In this document: one piece after another, positions 8,033 through 16,072 of the stretch
How positions within the stretch are numbered: the stretch's first letter is position 1
Layout of the letters: each line of letters starts with the position of its first letter
Source: Prevotellaceae bacterium UBA1075
Lineage (GTDB): Bacteria; Bacteroidota; Bacteroidia; Bacteroidales; Bacteroidaceae
Reading direction: 5' to 3'
NCBI GenBank assembly: GCA_002316015.1
Contig: DCCS01000009.1
Span: 13,050 to 37,170 of the forward strand
DNA: 24,121 bases
The notes under the pieces: model-generated
Told to the model about the DNA's origin: nothing
The model's input: only the letters and a program-made list of their open reading frames with translations
Databases searched by the model: none
Program-made: the position numbers and the translations under genes

Positions 8033-8377
8033 TTACTTCACCTTGGCTACGATGGCCTTGAAAGCCTCGGGATGGTTCACGGCGAGGTCAGCCAGCACCT
8101 TGCGGTTAATCTCGATACCACCCTTGTGCAGCAGGCCCATCAGCTGAGAGTAACTAAAGCCTTCCAGACGGGCGGCCGCGTTGATACGCTGGATCCACAG
8201 AGCCCGGAAGTTGCGCTTCTTGTTGCGGCGGTCACGGAAAGCATAGGTCAGACCCTTCTCCCAAGTGTTCTTGGCAACGGTCCACACATTCTTGCGGGCA
8301 CCAAAGTAACCTTTGGTCAGACCCAGGATTTTCTTTCTCTTAGCTCTTGAGGCTACATGATTTACTGATCTTGGCAT
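8033..8377 (-). CDS. rplT: 50S ribosomal protein L20 (114 aa)
   Basis: Structural and early-assembly protein of the large ribosomal subunit that binds 23S rRNA. The sequence starts MPRSVNHVASRAKRKKIL and contains the typical family stretches GYFGARKN, AFRDRRNKKRNFR and WIQRINAA; the length is normal for the family. It is the last gene of the thrS-infC-rpmI-rplT run and is followed by a strong terminator. In other bacteria L20 represses its own operon by binding the leader before rpmI; no such leader structure was resolved here. Confidence 0.98.
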   Translation of the reverse strand: MPRSVNHVASRAKRKKILGLTKGYFGARKNVWTVAKNTWEKGLTYAFRDRRNKKRNFRALWIQRINAAARLEGFSYSQLMGLLHKGGIEINRKVLADLAVNHPEAFKAIVAKVK

Positions 8378-8488
8378 AATTCTTCTTTTTTTGAAAGCCA
8401 GCGCCGTCTATCGTAGGACGAACTTCGTGCTGGGCATCCGGTTGAGTACTTAAGTGAAAACTGTTATCTTGGCCTTCGGATGATGCGG

Positions 8489-8686
8489 TTAACGCTTGCA
8501 GAGGAGGTCACGCACCTGCTTCATGTTTGCAGTGACAACGATGTCGCTGTGGTCCAGGTTGCGCTTCTGCTTCTTGGTCTTCTTGGTCAGGATGTGGCTG
8601 TGGTAGGCGTGATGGCGCTTTACCTTGCCCGTACCGGTGAATGAGAATCTCTTCTTGGCACCAGAATTAGTCTTAACTTTTGGCAT
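8489..8686 (-). CDS. rpmI: 50S ribosomal protein L35 (65 aa)
   Basis: Small basic large-subunit protein. It starts MPKVKTNSGAKKRFSFTGTGKVKRHHAYHSH in pieces diagnostic of L35 (MPKxKT, GAKKRF, KxxHAYxSH) and includes the ILTKKTKKQKRNL segment. The length of 65 residues is standard. It lies between infC (117-base gap) and rplT (111-base gap), the universal order. Nothing unusual is seen. Confidence 0.98.
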   Translation of the reverse strand: MPKVKTNSGAKKRFSFTGTGKVKRHHAYHSHILTKKTKKQKRNLDHSDIVVTANMKQVRDLLCKR

Positions 8687-8803
8687 AATTGTTTTTATTT
8701 GTTTATTTGTTTATTATGCGGCGTGGCAACGCATATACCTGGCGTTACGCACTGCCCTTTTCCCTTTCTCTTGTCTACAGCCCTCTTTTGGCCTATCGTA
8801 TGT

Positions 8804-9469
8804 TCAGTCGTCAAAGTTCTCGCCCTCCACCTTGGGCCCGGTGTACTCCTTGCGTGCCTTCTGCTGTGGGGCCTTCTTCTCGCGGGGTGCCTCTTCTGCC
8901 GGCTTTTTTTCCTGCGCAGGATCGATGTCCTTCCTGGTGCCCTGTGGCTGCTTCTTGGGCGCGATGAACATAATCATGCGCTTGCCCTCGAGCTGTGGCA
9001 TCTGCTCTACCTTGCCGTAGTCCTCCAGGTCGGCCGCGAAACGCAGGAGCAAAACCTCGCCCTGTTCCTTGAACAGGATACTCCTTCCCCTGAAGAAGAC
9101 AAATGCCTTCACCTTGTCCCCGTCAGAGAGGAATCCCTTGGCATGCTTGAGCTTGAACTCGTAGTCATGGTCATCAGTCTGCGGGCCGAAGCGTATTTCC
9201 TTGACATCCACCTTGACCTGCCTGGCCCTCATCTCCTTCTGACGCTTCTTCTGCTGGTAGAGGAACTTGCTGTAGTCTATCAGCCTGCACACCGGAGGCT
9301 GCGCGTTGGGGGATATCTCCACCAGATCCACTCCCCTCTGCTCTGCCAGATGGAGAGCGTTGCGGGTGGACATTACCGTGGACTCTATCCCGTCTCCCAC
9401 AATGCGTACCTCACGTACACGTATCTGCTCGTTTACCCGATACTGCTGTTTAGCGTTGTCTCTCTTCAT
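8804..9469 (-). CDS. infC: Translation initiation factor IF-3 (221 aa)
   Basis: Binds the 30S subunit, prevents premature 50S joining and checks initiator tRNA and start codon. The N-terminal domain has RVNEQIRVREVRIVG and VDLVEISPNAQPPVCRLIDY (residues 70-90 region), then the KEIRFGPQTDDHDYEFKLKHA linker/C-domain motif. After the normal end near residue 172 comes a 50-residue Lys/Glu/Pro-rich tail (KKPAEEAPREKK), a known feature of Bacteroidota IF-3 proteins. It starts with ATG rather than the rare AUU found in E. coli, so the classical start-codon autoregulation is not expected. It lies 25 bases after thrS, probably co-transcribed. Confidence 0.97.
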   Translation of the reverse strand: MKRDNAKQQYRVNEQIRVREVRIVGDGIESTVMSTRNALHLAEQRGVDLVEISPNAQPPVCRLIDYSKFLYQQKKRQKEMRARQVKVDVKEIRFGPQTDDHDYEFKLKHAKGFLSDGDKVKAFVFFRGRSILFKEQGEVLLLRFAADLEDYGKVEQMPQLEGKRMIMFIAPKKQPQGTRKDIDPAQEKKPAEEAPREKKAPQQKARKEYTGPKVEGENFDD

Positions 9470-9494
9470 TAATAACGTTAAAAACGGTGCAAAA

Positions 9495-11447
9495 TTAATA
9501 CTTTTCCGTCATCTGAAGCACCTCATTGTTGATTTTCTTCGCGAAATCCTCGAATTTCATTGTGCCTTGCTCACCGCCGCCTTGCTGGCGGAAGCTCACA
9601 AGACCCTCCCCGGCCTCTTTCTCGCCCACTATGAGCATATAGGGCACGTGCTTCACCTCGGTGTCCCTGATTTTCCGCCCTATCTTCTCGCTCCGGTCAT
9701 CGATGTAGGCGCGCACATCATGCTGGTCAAAATACTCCTTGACCTTCTGGGCATAGGTGTTGAACTTCTCCGAGATGGGCAGGATGGCCACCTGGTCTGG
9801 AGCGAGCCACAGGGGGAACTTGCCCGCTGTGTGCTCAATGAGCACGGCCACAAAGCGCTCCATGGAGCCAAAGGGTGCACGGTGGATCATCACGGGACGG
9901 TGCTTCTGGTTGTCCTCGCCCACATACTCAAGCTGGAAGCGCTGGGGCAACTGGTAGTCAACCTGTATGGTGCCCAGCTGCCAGCGGCGGCCGATGGCAT
10001 CCTTGACCATGAAGTCGAGTTTGGGGCCATAGAAGGCAGCCTCGCCCAGTTCGGTACGGGCTTTCATGCCCTTCTCCTTGCATGCGTCGATGATGGCCTG
10101 CTCGGCTGTGGCCCAGTCCTCGTCACTGCCTATGTACTTCTCGGTGTTCTTGGGGTCACGCAGGGAAATCTGCACCTCCACGTTGTCCTCGGTGAAGTTG
10201 AAGATGCGGAACACGTGCTGGATAATCTCCACCACCTTGATAAACTCGTCCTTCACCTGGTCGGGACGGCAGAAGATGTGGGCGTCGTCCTGGGTAAAGC
10301 AGCGCACACGTGTGAGCCCGTGCAACTCGCCGCTCTGCTCATAGCGGTACACCGTGCCGAACTCGGCGCAGCGGAACGGCAGTTCCTTGTAGGAGCGCGG
10401 ACGATAAGCGTACACCTCGCAGTGGTGGGGGCAGTTCATGGGCTTGAGCATATATTCTTCGTCCTCCTCGGGGGTGTGGATGGGCTGGAAGCTGTCCTTG
10501 CCGTAGTGGTCCCAGTGGCCTGATGTCACATAGAGGCTCTTCCCGCCTATGTTGGGCGTGATGACCTCCTGGTAGCCATAGGACTTCTGTATCTTGCGCA
10601 GCATGTCCTGCAGGCGCAGGCGAAGCTCCGTGCCTTTGGGCAGCCAGATGGGCAGCCCCTTGCCCACCCGCTCCGAGAACATGAAGAGTTCCATCTCCTT
10701 GCCTATCTTTCGGTGGTCACGCTTCTTGGCCTCCTCGAGCATGTCCAGGTACTCTGTGAGCATCTTCTGCTTGGGGAAGGAGATGCCATAGATCCGCTGC
10801 ATCTGGGCCTTGGTGGCGTCTCCACGCCAGAAGGCCCCTGCCACGCTCAGCAGCTTCACGGCCTTGATGATGCCTGTGCTCACGAGATGCGGGCCCTTAC
10901 ACAGGTCGGTGAAGTTGCCCTGGGTGTATGTGGTGATGGAGCCGTCCTCGAGGTCCTGCTCGATGTGCTCCACCTTGTAGGTCTGTCCGGCAGCCTGGAA
11001 CTGCGCGATGCAGTCGGCCTTGCTCACCTCCCTGCGCACAACGGGCTCGTCCTTGTGTGCCAACTCTATCATCTTGTCCTCGATGGTCTTGAAGTCGCTC
11101 TCGCTTATCTGCCTGTCGCCCGGAAGCAGCACGTCATAGAAGAAGCCATTCTCCACCGCTGGCCCGAATCCGAACTGGATGCCCGGATAGAGTTCCTGAA
11201 GAGCCTCGGCCAACAGGTGCGCGCTGGTGTGCCAGAACGTGCGCTTGCCCTGCTCGTCGTCAAACTTGTAAAGGCAGACGGAAGCGTCCTCTGTAATGGG
11301 ACGGTTCAGTTCCACGGTCTCACCGTTCACTCCACATGCCACCACGTCCTGTGCAAGACGCCGGGAAATGCTCTCCGCTATCTGCATCCCTGTCACTCCA
11401 GACTCGTACTCGCGTACAGAACCATCGGGGAAAGTAATCTTAACCAT
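9495..11447 (-). CDS. thrS: Threonyl-tRNA synthetase (650 aa)
   Basis: Charges tRNA-Thr with threonine in the cytoplasm. The domains are complete: TGS domain (1-62), editing domain with the HxxxH motif HTSAH (H73, H77), class II catalytic core with MNCPHHC (337-343, C339 being the expected zinc ligand) and RCFTQDDAHIFC, then motif 3 RAPFGSMERF and a C-terminal anticodon-binding domain (LAPDQVAILPISEKF onward). The length is normal. It leads the minus-strand thrS-infC-rpmI-rplT run and has its own -7 box at 11505-11512. No T-box or tRNA-like leader is seen in the short upstream region. Confidence 0.98.
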   Translation of the reverse strand: MVKITFPDGSVREYESGVTGMQIAESISRRLAQDVVACGVNGETVELNRPITEDASVCLYKFDDEQGKRTFWHTSAHLLAEALQELYPGIQFGFGPAVENGFFYDVLLPGDRQISESDFKTIEDKMIELAHKDEPVVRREVSKADCIAQFQAAGQTYKVEHIEQDLEDGSITTYTQGNFTDLCKGPHLVSTGIIKAVKLLSVAGAFWRGDATKAQMQRIYGISFPKQKMLTEYLDMLEEAKKRDHRKIGKEMELFMFSERVGKGLPIWLPKGTELRLRLQDMLRKIQKSYGYQEVITPNIGGKSLYVTSGHWDHYGKDSFQPIHTPEEDEEYMLKPMNCPHHCEVYAYRPRSYKELPFRCAEFGTVYRYEQSGELHGLTRVRCFTQDDAHIFCRPDQVKDEFIKVVEIIQHVFRIFNFTEDNVEVQISLRDPKNTEKYIGSDEDWATAEQAIIDACKEKGMKARTELGEAAFYGPKLDFMVKDAIGRRWQLGTIQVDYQLPQRFQLEYVGEDNQKHRPVMIHRAPFGSMERFVAVLIEHTAGKFPLWLAPDQVAILPISEKFNTYAQKVKEYFDQHDVRAYIDDRSEKIGRKIRDTEVKHVPYMLIVGEKEAGEGLVSFRQQGGGEQGTMKFEDFAKKINNEVLQMTEKY

Positions 11448-11504
11448 AATGTATGTGTTACTTTAATTCTTGTTTATCCTATATATATGCCATCCTGTGG
11501 GATG

Positions 11505-11512
11505 CAAAATTA
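11505..11512 (-). promoter_or_regulatory. -7 box of thrS promoter
   Basis: On the minus strand the sequence is TAATTTTG, a full TAnnTTTG match, 58 bases before the thrS ATG. Directly after it is a small dyad (CATCC/GGATG, 11491-11504) covering the expected start site. No upstream TTTG at the right distance was found. Confidence 0.5.
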
Positions 11513-11564
11513 CTTCTTTTTGACGAAAGCCCGTTTTATTATATAATGTTTTTGACCCATCCTG

Positions 11565-13553
11565 TCACTTTTTGACTTTGGAGTAATGCTTGATAAGGCT
11601 ATAGGCGGTATAAAGTCCCAGTTCTCCCGCCTGGCTTAGGTCGGTAAGTCCCTGCTCGACTTGCCCTGCCAGGATATGCGCCACGCCCCTGCTGTAATAA
11701 GCGTCGGGAAACTTCGCGTCCAACGCCAATGCCTTGCCAAACAATTCGATGGCTCCCGCATAGTCCGACAGTTGCACCATCAGGCAAGCGGCGTTGTAGA
11801 GCAGATAGGGTGAGCCGGCATGGAGTTCCAGGGCGCGGTTGTAGTCCTGCAGCACCATGAGATAGCCCAGGCGCAGGTCGGATGCCTGGGCTGTGGCCCG
11901 CGACACCTCCAGCTGTGCAAACCTGCACTGCGCCCTGAGCATCAGCCCCACCAGCGAGGACGGCTCCTGCTGCAGATAGGCATTCATGTCGGCGATGGCG
12001 TTCTCGAAGTCACGCACGTGATAATAGTCGAGCGCGCGGCGGAGCAGCAGCCCCCGGTCCTGCGGACTGCCCTCCAGGCTCCGGGAGACCTGGTCGATGT
12101 CCTTCATGTGCCTTTCGGTCTGCGCGGAATCCAGCCCGCTCTCGCTGTTGGTCAGGTAGAGTGTGAAAGGAAGCGTGTGGCTGTTGTTGAGGTTCTCGAC
12201 ATCCTGGCTATAGGGGACGTACATCTTTATCTCGGACTTCTGGGGATGATATGACAGCACATATATCGGTTCCACCCTCAGGTCGGTCTGCCTGTTCTGC
12301 ACATGTCCTCTGTAGTCGCTGGCATACTCGTTTTCCTGGTACTGCACGTCCTCTTCCACCAGTTTGTCATAATCCTCGATGGCGTGCTCGCTCTTCTTCC
12401 TTGTGCGCTTGTCTTTCCTGTAAGTGCCCGTGGCCACTTGCATGCGTGCCCGGAGCAGGGCAAACTCATCACGCTCGGCGCCATAGACATCTCCTATCTT
12501 CCGCCTTATGGCAGCCCTTTTCCGGTATCCCTCCCAGAACTGCGGGTAGTCACGGATGACCGCGCTGATGTCCCTGATGGCTCCCTTGTAGTCACCCACG
12601 TTGTCAAGCATGAGGGCTCGGTTGTAAAGGGCTATGGTGTTGTCGGGCTCCACCTTGAGCACAAAATTGAAATCCTCTATGGCAAGGTTGTCCTCGCCCA
12701 CACTGGCACGGAGCAGTCCCCGGTTGAAATGCCCCAGATAATTGTTCGGATCCAGGTCGAGGGCAGCGTCATAATCCGACATGGCTCCCCTCAGGTTGTC
12801 CTGGTTGTAGCGTGCCAGGGCACGGTTGATATACAGCCCCGCCACCTTCGGCATCTGCACAAGTGCCTTGTCGAGTGAGGCTTCGGCCTGGGCATACTCA
12901 TGCCTGCCCGCCTGGAACATGGCCTTCATGCTCCAGGCCTGCCCTGCATACTGGTCCAGTTCGAGGGCGCGGTCCACCCATTGCTCAGCCCTCACACTGT
13001 CCCCACGCGTGAGAGCCACCTGAGCCTTGAGGGCATAGGTGCCTGCATCCTTGGGCCAGTGCCTGATCATCCGGTCGAGCGAGGAGTCGGCCTTCTCGTA
13101 CTCCTTGAGTTCCATCTGGCAAAGCACCAGATTGTGCCAGCAGTTCTTGTCGTCAGGCGATATGCCAAGCGCGTGCACATAGTCCTCCTCGGCCAGGGCG
13201 TAACGGCTGCGGTTGATACGGCACAGGGCGCGCAGCATGTAGTATTGCCCCACATAGGGATTGCGCTCCAGCGCACTTCCGCAGTCAATCTCGGCTCCCT
13301 GGTAATCCTCCAGGTAGAACTTCGACAAGCCACGGTAGAAATAGGCGTCTGCCTGCCACGGCCTTGCGTTGATGACAAGATTGAAGCGCTGGATGGCCAG
13401 CACATAGTCCTCATAGTACAGGGCGTTCCGTCCCATGAGAAGCACACGGTCGGCATTGATTTGCGCCGAGGCACGCGCACACACGCACACCAACAGCACC
13501 GCCACCGCCACGCGCGGCTCCACACGAAATATCCTCTGCAGAAGTTTTCTCAT
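11565..13553 (-). CDS. Secreted TPR-repeat protein (662 aa)
   Basis: A tetratricopeptide-repeat protein of unknown partner, probably periplasmic or envelope-associated. The start chosen is ATG at 13553 (MRKLLQRIF), preceded by AAGGG, because it gives a Sec signal peptide: basic N-region, hydrophobic AVAVLLVCVCA, and cleavage after ASAQ near residue 32. About ten TPR units follow (for example YEDYVLAIQRFNLVINARPW, NNYLGHFNRGLLR), then a non-repeat, charged middle section around residues 360-480, then more TPRs to the C terminus. A 39-residue longer frame to 13670 lacks signal character and is rejected. It lies 126 bases downstream of def on the same strand and may belong to that operon. Such proteins are common in Bacteroidales; no specific function is assigned. 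Confidence 0.85.
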   Translation of the reverse strand: MRKLLQRIFRVEPRVAVAVLLVCVCARASAQINADRVLLMGRNALYYEDYVLAIQRFNLVINARPWQADAYFYRGLSKFYLEDYQGAEIDCGSALERNPYVGQYYMLRALCRINRSRYALAEEDYVHALGISPDDKNCWHNLVLCQMELKEYEKADSSLDRMIRHWPKDAGTYALKAQVALTRGDSVRAEQWVDRALELDQYAGQAWSMKAMFQAGRHEYAQAEASLDKALVQMPKVAGLYINRALARYNQDNLRGAMSDYDAALDLDPNNYLGHFNRGLLRASVGEDNLAIEDFNFVLKVEPDNTIALYNRALMLDNVGDYKGAIRDISAVIRDYPQFWEGYRKRAAIRRKIGDVYGAERDEFALLRARMQVATGTYRKDKRTRKKSEHAIEDYDKLVEEDVQYQENEYASDYRGHVQNRQTDLRVEPIYVLSYHPQKSEIKMYVPYSQDVENLNNSHTLPFTLYLTNSESGLDSAQTERHMKDIDQVSRSLEGSPQDRGLLLRRALDYYHVRDFENAIADMNAYLQQEPSSLVGLMLRAQCRFAQLEVSRATAQASDLRLGYLMVLQDYNRALELHAGSPYLLYNAACLMVQLSDYAGAIELFGKALALDAKFPDAYYSRGVAHILAGQVEQGLTDLSQAGELGLYTAYSLIKHYSKVKK

Positions 13554-13679
13554 CGGTTTACCCTTGAGGGCAAAAAAAACAAGCGAGCCCCGCACGCATG
13601 GGAACACCCGTTTCCACACTTGCGCAACCTCTGCCGCAAGACACCAAGCCAAATGCGGGACACACGCCACGTGGTTGAC

Positions 13680-14237
13680 TCAGCGGCACGGCCTTACCTT
13701 ATAGTTGCAAGAGAAACGCCCTTTCGCTATCGCCTGCAGCCTGGAGCGTGTCAACTGGCGGCGCAGTCCCTGCAGGTGGTCGGTGAAGAGCACTCCGTCC
13801 AGATGGTCAAACTCGTGCTGCATGACACGCGCCAGATAGCCGCCTACCCACTCGTCATGCGGCTGGAACTGCTCGTCCAGGTAAGTCACGCGGATGCGTG
13901 TCGGCCTCCGCACGCTCTCGTGGATGCCGGGTATGCTGAGGCACCCCTCCTCCGAGACATCGGTCTGCGTGTCATCATATTCCTCTATATAGGGGTTGAT
14001 GAAGGCATGCGCATAACCCTTGTACTCCGGCATGTCCTCGGCCAGGGGATTGAGGTTGATGACCACCAGCCTGACAGGGAGTCCCACCTGAGGTGCGGCC
14101 AGCCCTATGCCCTCGCTCCTGTCCAGGGTCTCGTACATGTCCCCTATCAGTTTGTCCAGCCCCGGATACGAGCTGTCTATCTCCCCGGCCTCCTTGCGCA
14201 GTACCGGTTGGCCGAATGTATATATGGGTAATATCAT
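13680..14237 (-). CDS. def: Peptide deformylase (185 aa)
   Basis: Metal-dependent hydrolase that removes the formyl group from the N-terminal methionine of nascent proteins at the ribosome exit. All three signature motifs are present: GIGLAAPQVG (43-52), EGCLSIPG (97-104, metal ligand C99) and QHEFDHLDG (140-148, ligands H141 and H145, base E142). The start chosen is ATG at 14237 (MILPIY), which matches the family N terminus; an ATG at 14258 would add seven residues. It follows ruvX by about 75 bases. Nothing odd is seen. Confidence 0.97.
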   Translation of the reverse strand: MILPIYTFGQPVLRKEAGEIDSSYPGLDKLIGDMYETLDRSEGIGLAAPQVGLPVRLVVINLNPLAEDMPEYKGYAHAFINPYIEEYDDTQTDVSEEGCLSIPGIHESVRRPTRIRVTYLDEQFQPHDEWVGGYLARVMQHEFDHLDGVLFTDHLQGLRRQLTRSRLQAIAKGRFSCNYKVRPCR

Positions 14238-14312
14238 ATTGTTGTGCTGTATTGTCATAAAGTCACGGGCAGGCTCATGCCTCCCACATCCGTCTCCACC
14301 ACCGGGCGGCGG

Positions 14313-14732
14313 TCAGATGCCCTTGCGCCTGTCCATCCATCCCTGCAGGATGATGACTGCGCTTATTTCGTCCACCAGAGCCTTGTTCCGCCTCGCTTTC
14401 TTGCCCAGCCCCCCTTGAAGCATGGTCTGGTGGGCAAGCACGCTGGTGTATCTCTCGTCCCACATGTCAAGTGGAATGTCGGGGAACTGCTTTCTCAGTT
14501 TCTCCACAAACGCCATCACCCTGGGCAGGTTCTCGCTGTCACGCCCGTTGGTCTGCCTGGGGAGCCCCACCACAAACCTGTCCACCTGCTCACCGGCCAC
14601 ATACCGGCACAGGTAAGACATCAACTCGGCGGTGGACACCGTGGCCAGCCCGCCCGCGATAATCTGCAAAGGGTCCGTCACAGCCAAGCCGGTGCGACGG
14701 ACCCCGTAGTCAATTGACAAGACCCTCCCCAT
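14313..14732 (-). CDS. ruvX: Holliday junction resolvase-like / pre-16S rRNA nuclease YqgF (139 aa)
   Basis: RNase H-fold nuclease of the YqgF/RuvX family, needed for maturation of the 16S rRNA 5' end and possibly acting on DNA junctions. Acidic active-site elements are visible: SIDYG with D8, WDERYTS in the middle and VDEISAVIILQGW near the C terminus. VVGLPRQTNG is the typical GLP segment. The length (139) is normal. It is 32 bases downstream of the SPOR lipoprotein gene and upstream of def on the same strand, a common Bacteroidales neighbourhood. Confidence 0.95.
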   Translation of the reverse strand: MGRVLSIDYGVRRTGLAVTDPLQIIAGGLATVSTAELMSYLCRYVAGEQVDRFVVGLPRQTNGRDSENLPRVMAFVEKLRKQFPDIPLDMWDERYTSVLAHQTMLQGGLGKKARRNKALVDEISAVIILQGWMDRRKGI

Positions 14733-14764
14733 GCGTTACGCCTGCAGCGGAAGGTGTCCTGGCC

Positions 14765-15250
14765 TTACTTCTGATACAGCAGCCATGCGCCAGGATACTG
14801 TCCCTCAAGCGTGGCCCTGCTTTGTGCGGCCTCACCCTTGGTGTCGTAACTTGTGGCCACCACGCGGTACATGGCCCCCTGCGAGGTTGTTGCCTGCACC
14901 ACGCGCGGGGTGTAGCCTTTCCCGGCGAGCGTGCTGCTCAGGCGCGTGGCGTTGGCCTTCACCCCAAAGCTTCCCACCACCACGCTGTACGCCTTCAGGG
15001 GCGCTCCTGACACCAGCTGCACATTCTCCGTGCGCACGCTCACATTGCTATAGTCGGCAGCGGGCTTCGTGGTGGTCACGGGAGACACCGTCACATTGGT
15101 CGTGTTCTGCGTAGGCGTGGTCACCGGCGTGGTGGCCTGAGTGGCCTGGGCCTTTTCAAAAGCCTTCTTGTAGGCACTCTCCTTGCTCTTGCATGAGGCC
15201 ATGGCCAAGACCATGCAGAGGGCTGCGCCCATCCATAAAGTCTTCTTCAT
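14765..15250 (-). CDS. SPOR-domain lipoprotein (161 aa)
   Basis: Predicted envelope lipoprotein that may bind denuded peptidoglycan at the division site through its SPOR domain. Residues 1-20 form a lipoprotein signal peptide with lipobox MASC (lipidated Cys at 20). A Thr/Pro/Val-rich linker of about 50 residues (TTPVTTPTQNTTNV) follows, then a SPOR domain from about residue 86 (KAYSVVVGSFGVKANATRLS) to the C terminus (PGAWLLYQK). It is the first gene of the minus-strand run leading into ruvX, def and the TPR gene, with a promoter at 15309-15339. Confidence 0.88.
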   Translation of the reverse strand: MKKTLWMGAALCMVLAMASCKSKESAYKKAFEKAQATQATTPVTTPTQNTTNVTVSPVTTTKPAADYSNVSVRTENVQLVSGAPLKAYSVVVGSFGVKANATRLSSTLAGKGYTPRVVQATTSQGAMYRVVATSYDTKGEAAQSRATLEGQYPGAWLLYQK

Positions 15251-15308
15251 AATCTGGAACTTGTTATGTTTGATTTACGTTTTACTCCTCTTTACTTGTC
15301 TTATGGTG

Positions 15309-15339
15309 CAAAATTACTTATTTGTTGGTACATCGGCAA
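15309..15339 (-). promoter_or_regulatory. Promoter of the SPOR lipoprotein-ruvX-def operon
   Basis: Minus strand: TGTTG-type -33 element (TTG at 15337-15339), 20 bases, then TAATTTTG (15309-15316), a full -7 match. The spacing is right for the main Bacteroidota sigma factor. It is about 60 bases upstream of the ATG at 15250 and back to back with the plus-strand promoter at 15391. Confidence 0.6.
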
Positions 15340-15390
15340 CAGGTTTTGCCTAAAAAAAGTTAACCTTGGGCGTTTTTCGTGCCCCGCCGC

Positions 15391-15421
15391 TTTGCCAGGC
15401 ACAGATAAAAGGGTACATTTG
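15391..15421 (+). promoter_or_regulatory. Promoter of the YtxH/holin-like operon
   Basis: TTTG (15391-15394), 19 bases, TACATTTG (15414-15421): a near-perfect Bacteroidota housekeeping promoter. It is followed 25 bases later by AAGGAGG (15447-15453), an unusually good Shine-Dalgarno for the phylum, 5 bases before the ATG at 15459. The pair predicts strong expression. Confidence 0.75.
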
Positions 15422-15458
15422 CAAGTAATAACAACAAACGCTAAAAAAGGAGGAGAAT

Positions 15459-15674
15459 ATGAAAGCTTGGAATTTCGCGATTGGTTTCATTAGCGGTGCC
15501 GCCATCGGAGCCGTCTGCGGACTGCTCTTTGCCCCCGAGAAGGGGAGCGAGTTGAGAGACAAGATTGCCGAGGCTCTGCGCAAGCGCGGCATCCGTCTGA
15601 ACCACCAGGAAATGGCCAACCTGGTGGATGAGATTGCCGAGGAAATCCAGTCCTCAAAGGACACCGAGGAATAA
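15459..15674 (+). CDS. YtxH-like small membrane protein (71 aa)
   Basis: Small inner-membrane-anchored protein resembling the YtxH family, often linked to stress response. Residues 5-25 are a Gly/Ala-rich hydrophobic segment (FAIGFISGAAIGAVCGLLFAP) followed by the typical APEKGSELRDKI turn and a charged amphipathic helix. The APxxGxxLR signature is clear. It begins the three-gene plus-strand operon; a strong promoter and Shine-Dalgarno precede it. The function is not known; ribosome or membrane association is only suggested by analogy with E. coli YqjD-type proteins. Confidence 0.85.
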   Translation: MKAWNFAIGFISGAAIGAVCGLLFAPEKGSELRDKIAEALRKRGIRLNHQEMANLVDEIAEEIQSSKDTEE

Positions 15675-15682
15675 CCACACGC

Positions 15683-16072
15683 ATGCCGGAGAGAACACAG
15701 GCCAATGCGGGCGGGCAGGACTTGAGCGCCCTGGTTGACGAGGTCAGGCATTACCTGCGGCTGCAGAGGAACTACTTTGCCCTGGACGCGGTGGAGAAGG
15801 CGACGCGCCTGCTCTCTGCCGTGGCCGTGGCGGCGGTGTGCCTCATGCTGGGCGGCATGGTGCTTTTCTTCGCGCTATACGCTTTGGCCGAGTGGGCGGG
15901 CACGCTGCTGGGCAACACGGCTGGCGGCTTCGCCCTCGTGGCCGCACTCCTGCTGGCAATGGCCGTCATATTCTACTGCCGCAGGAAACAGTGGGTGGTG
16001 CAGCCGCTGGCAAGGCTGATGGCCAGCCTGTTCCTGGACGGCGAGGACGGGGAAGAGGAGGGCGTGCGATGA
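15683..16072 (+). CDS. Phage-holin-like (YqjE-like) two-helix membrane protein (129 aa)
   Basis: Inner-membrane protein of the holin-superfamily-III-like group, which is usually chromosomal and not part of a prophage. An N-terminal amphipathic helix (residues 14-40) is followed by two hydrophobic helices at about 43-69 (LLSAVAVAAVCLMLGG...) and 79-99 (TAGGFALVAALLLAMAVIF), then a basic CRRKQW turn and a cytoplasmic acidic tail. It starts 8 bases after the YtxH-like gene and overlaps the next gene by ATGA. No lysis genes or other phage genes are nearby, so a lytic role is unlikely. Confidence 0.82.
   Translation: MPERTQANAGGQDLSALVDEVRHYLRLQRNYFALDAVEKATRLLSAVAVAAVCLMLGGMVLFFALYALAEWAGTLLGNTAGGFALVAALLLAMAVIFYCRRKQWVVQPLARLMASLFLDGEDGEEEGVR

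Noticed and set aside
9306..10523. 405-codon plus-strand frame
   Set aside because: Antisense to thrS and infC, whose motifs are unmistakable; long open antisense frames are expected in GC-rich genes.
12900..14231. 443-codon plus-strand frame
   Set aside because: Antisense to the TPR protein and def; composition rich in His/Val/Leu as expected for a shadow frame.
15683..16072. Prophage lysis module suggested by the holin-like protein
   Set aside because: No endolysin, spanin, structural or integrase gene nearby; the chromosomal YqjE-like context explains it.
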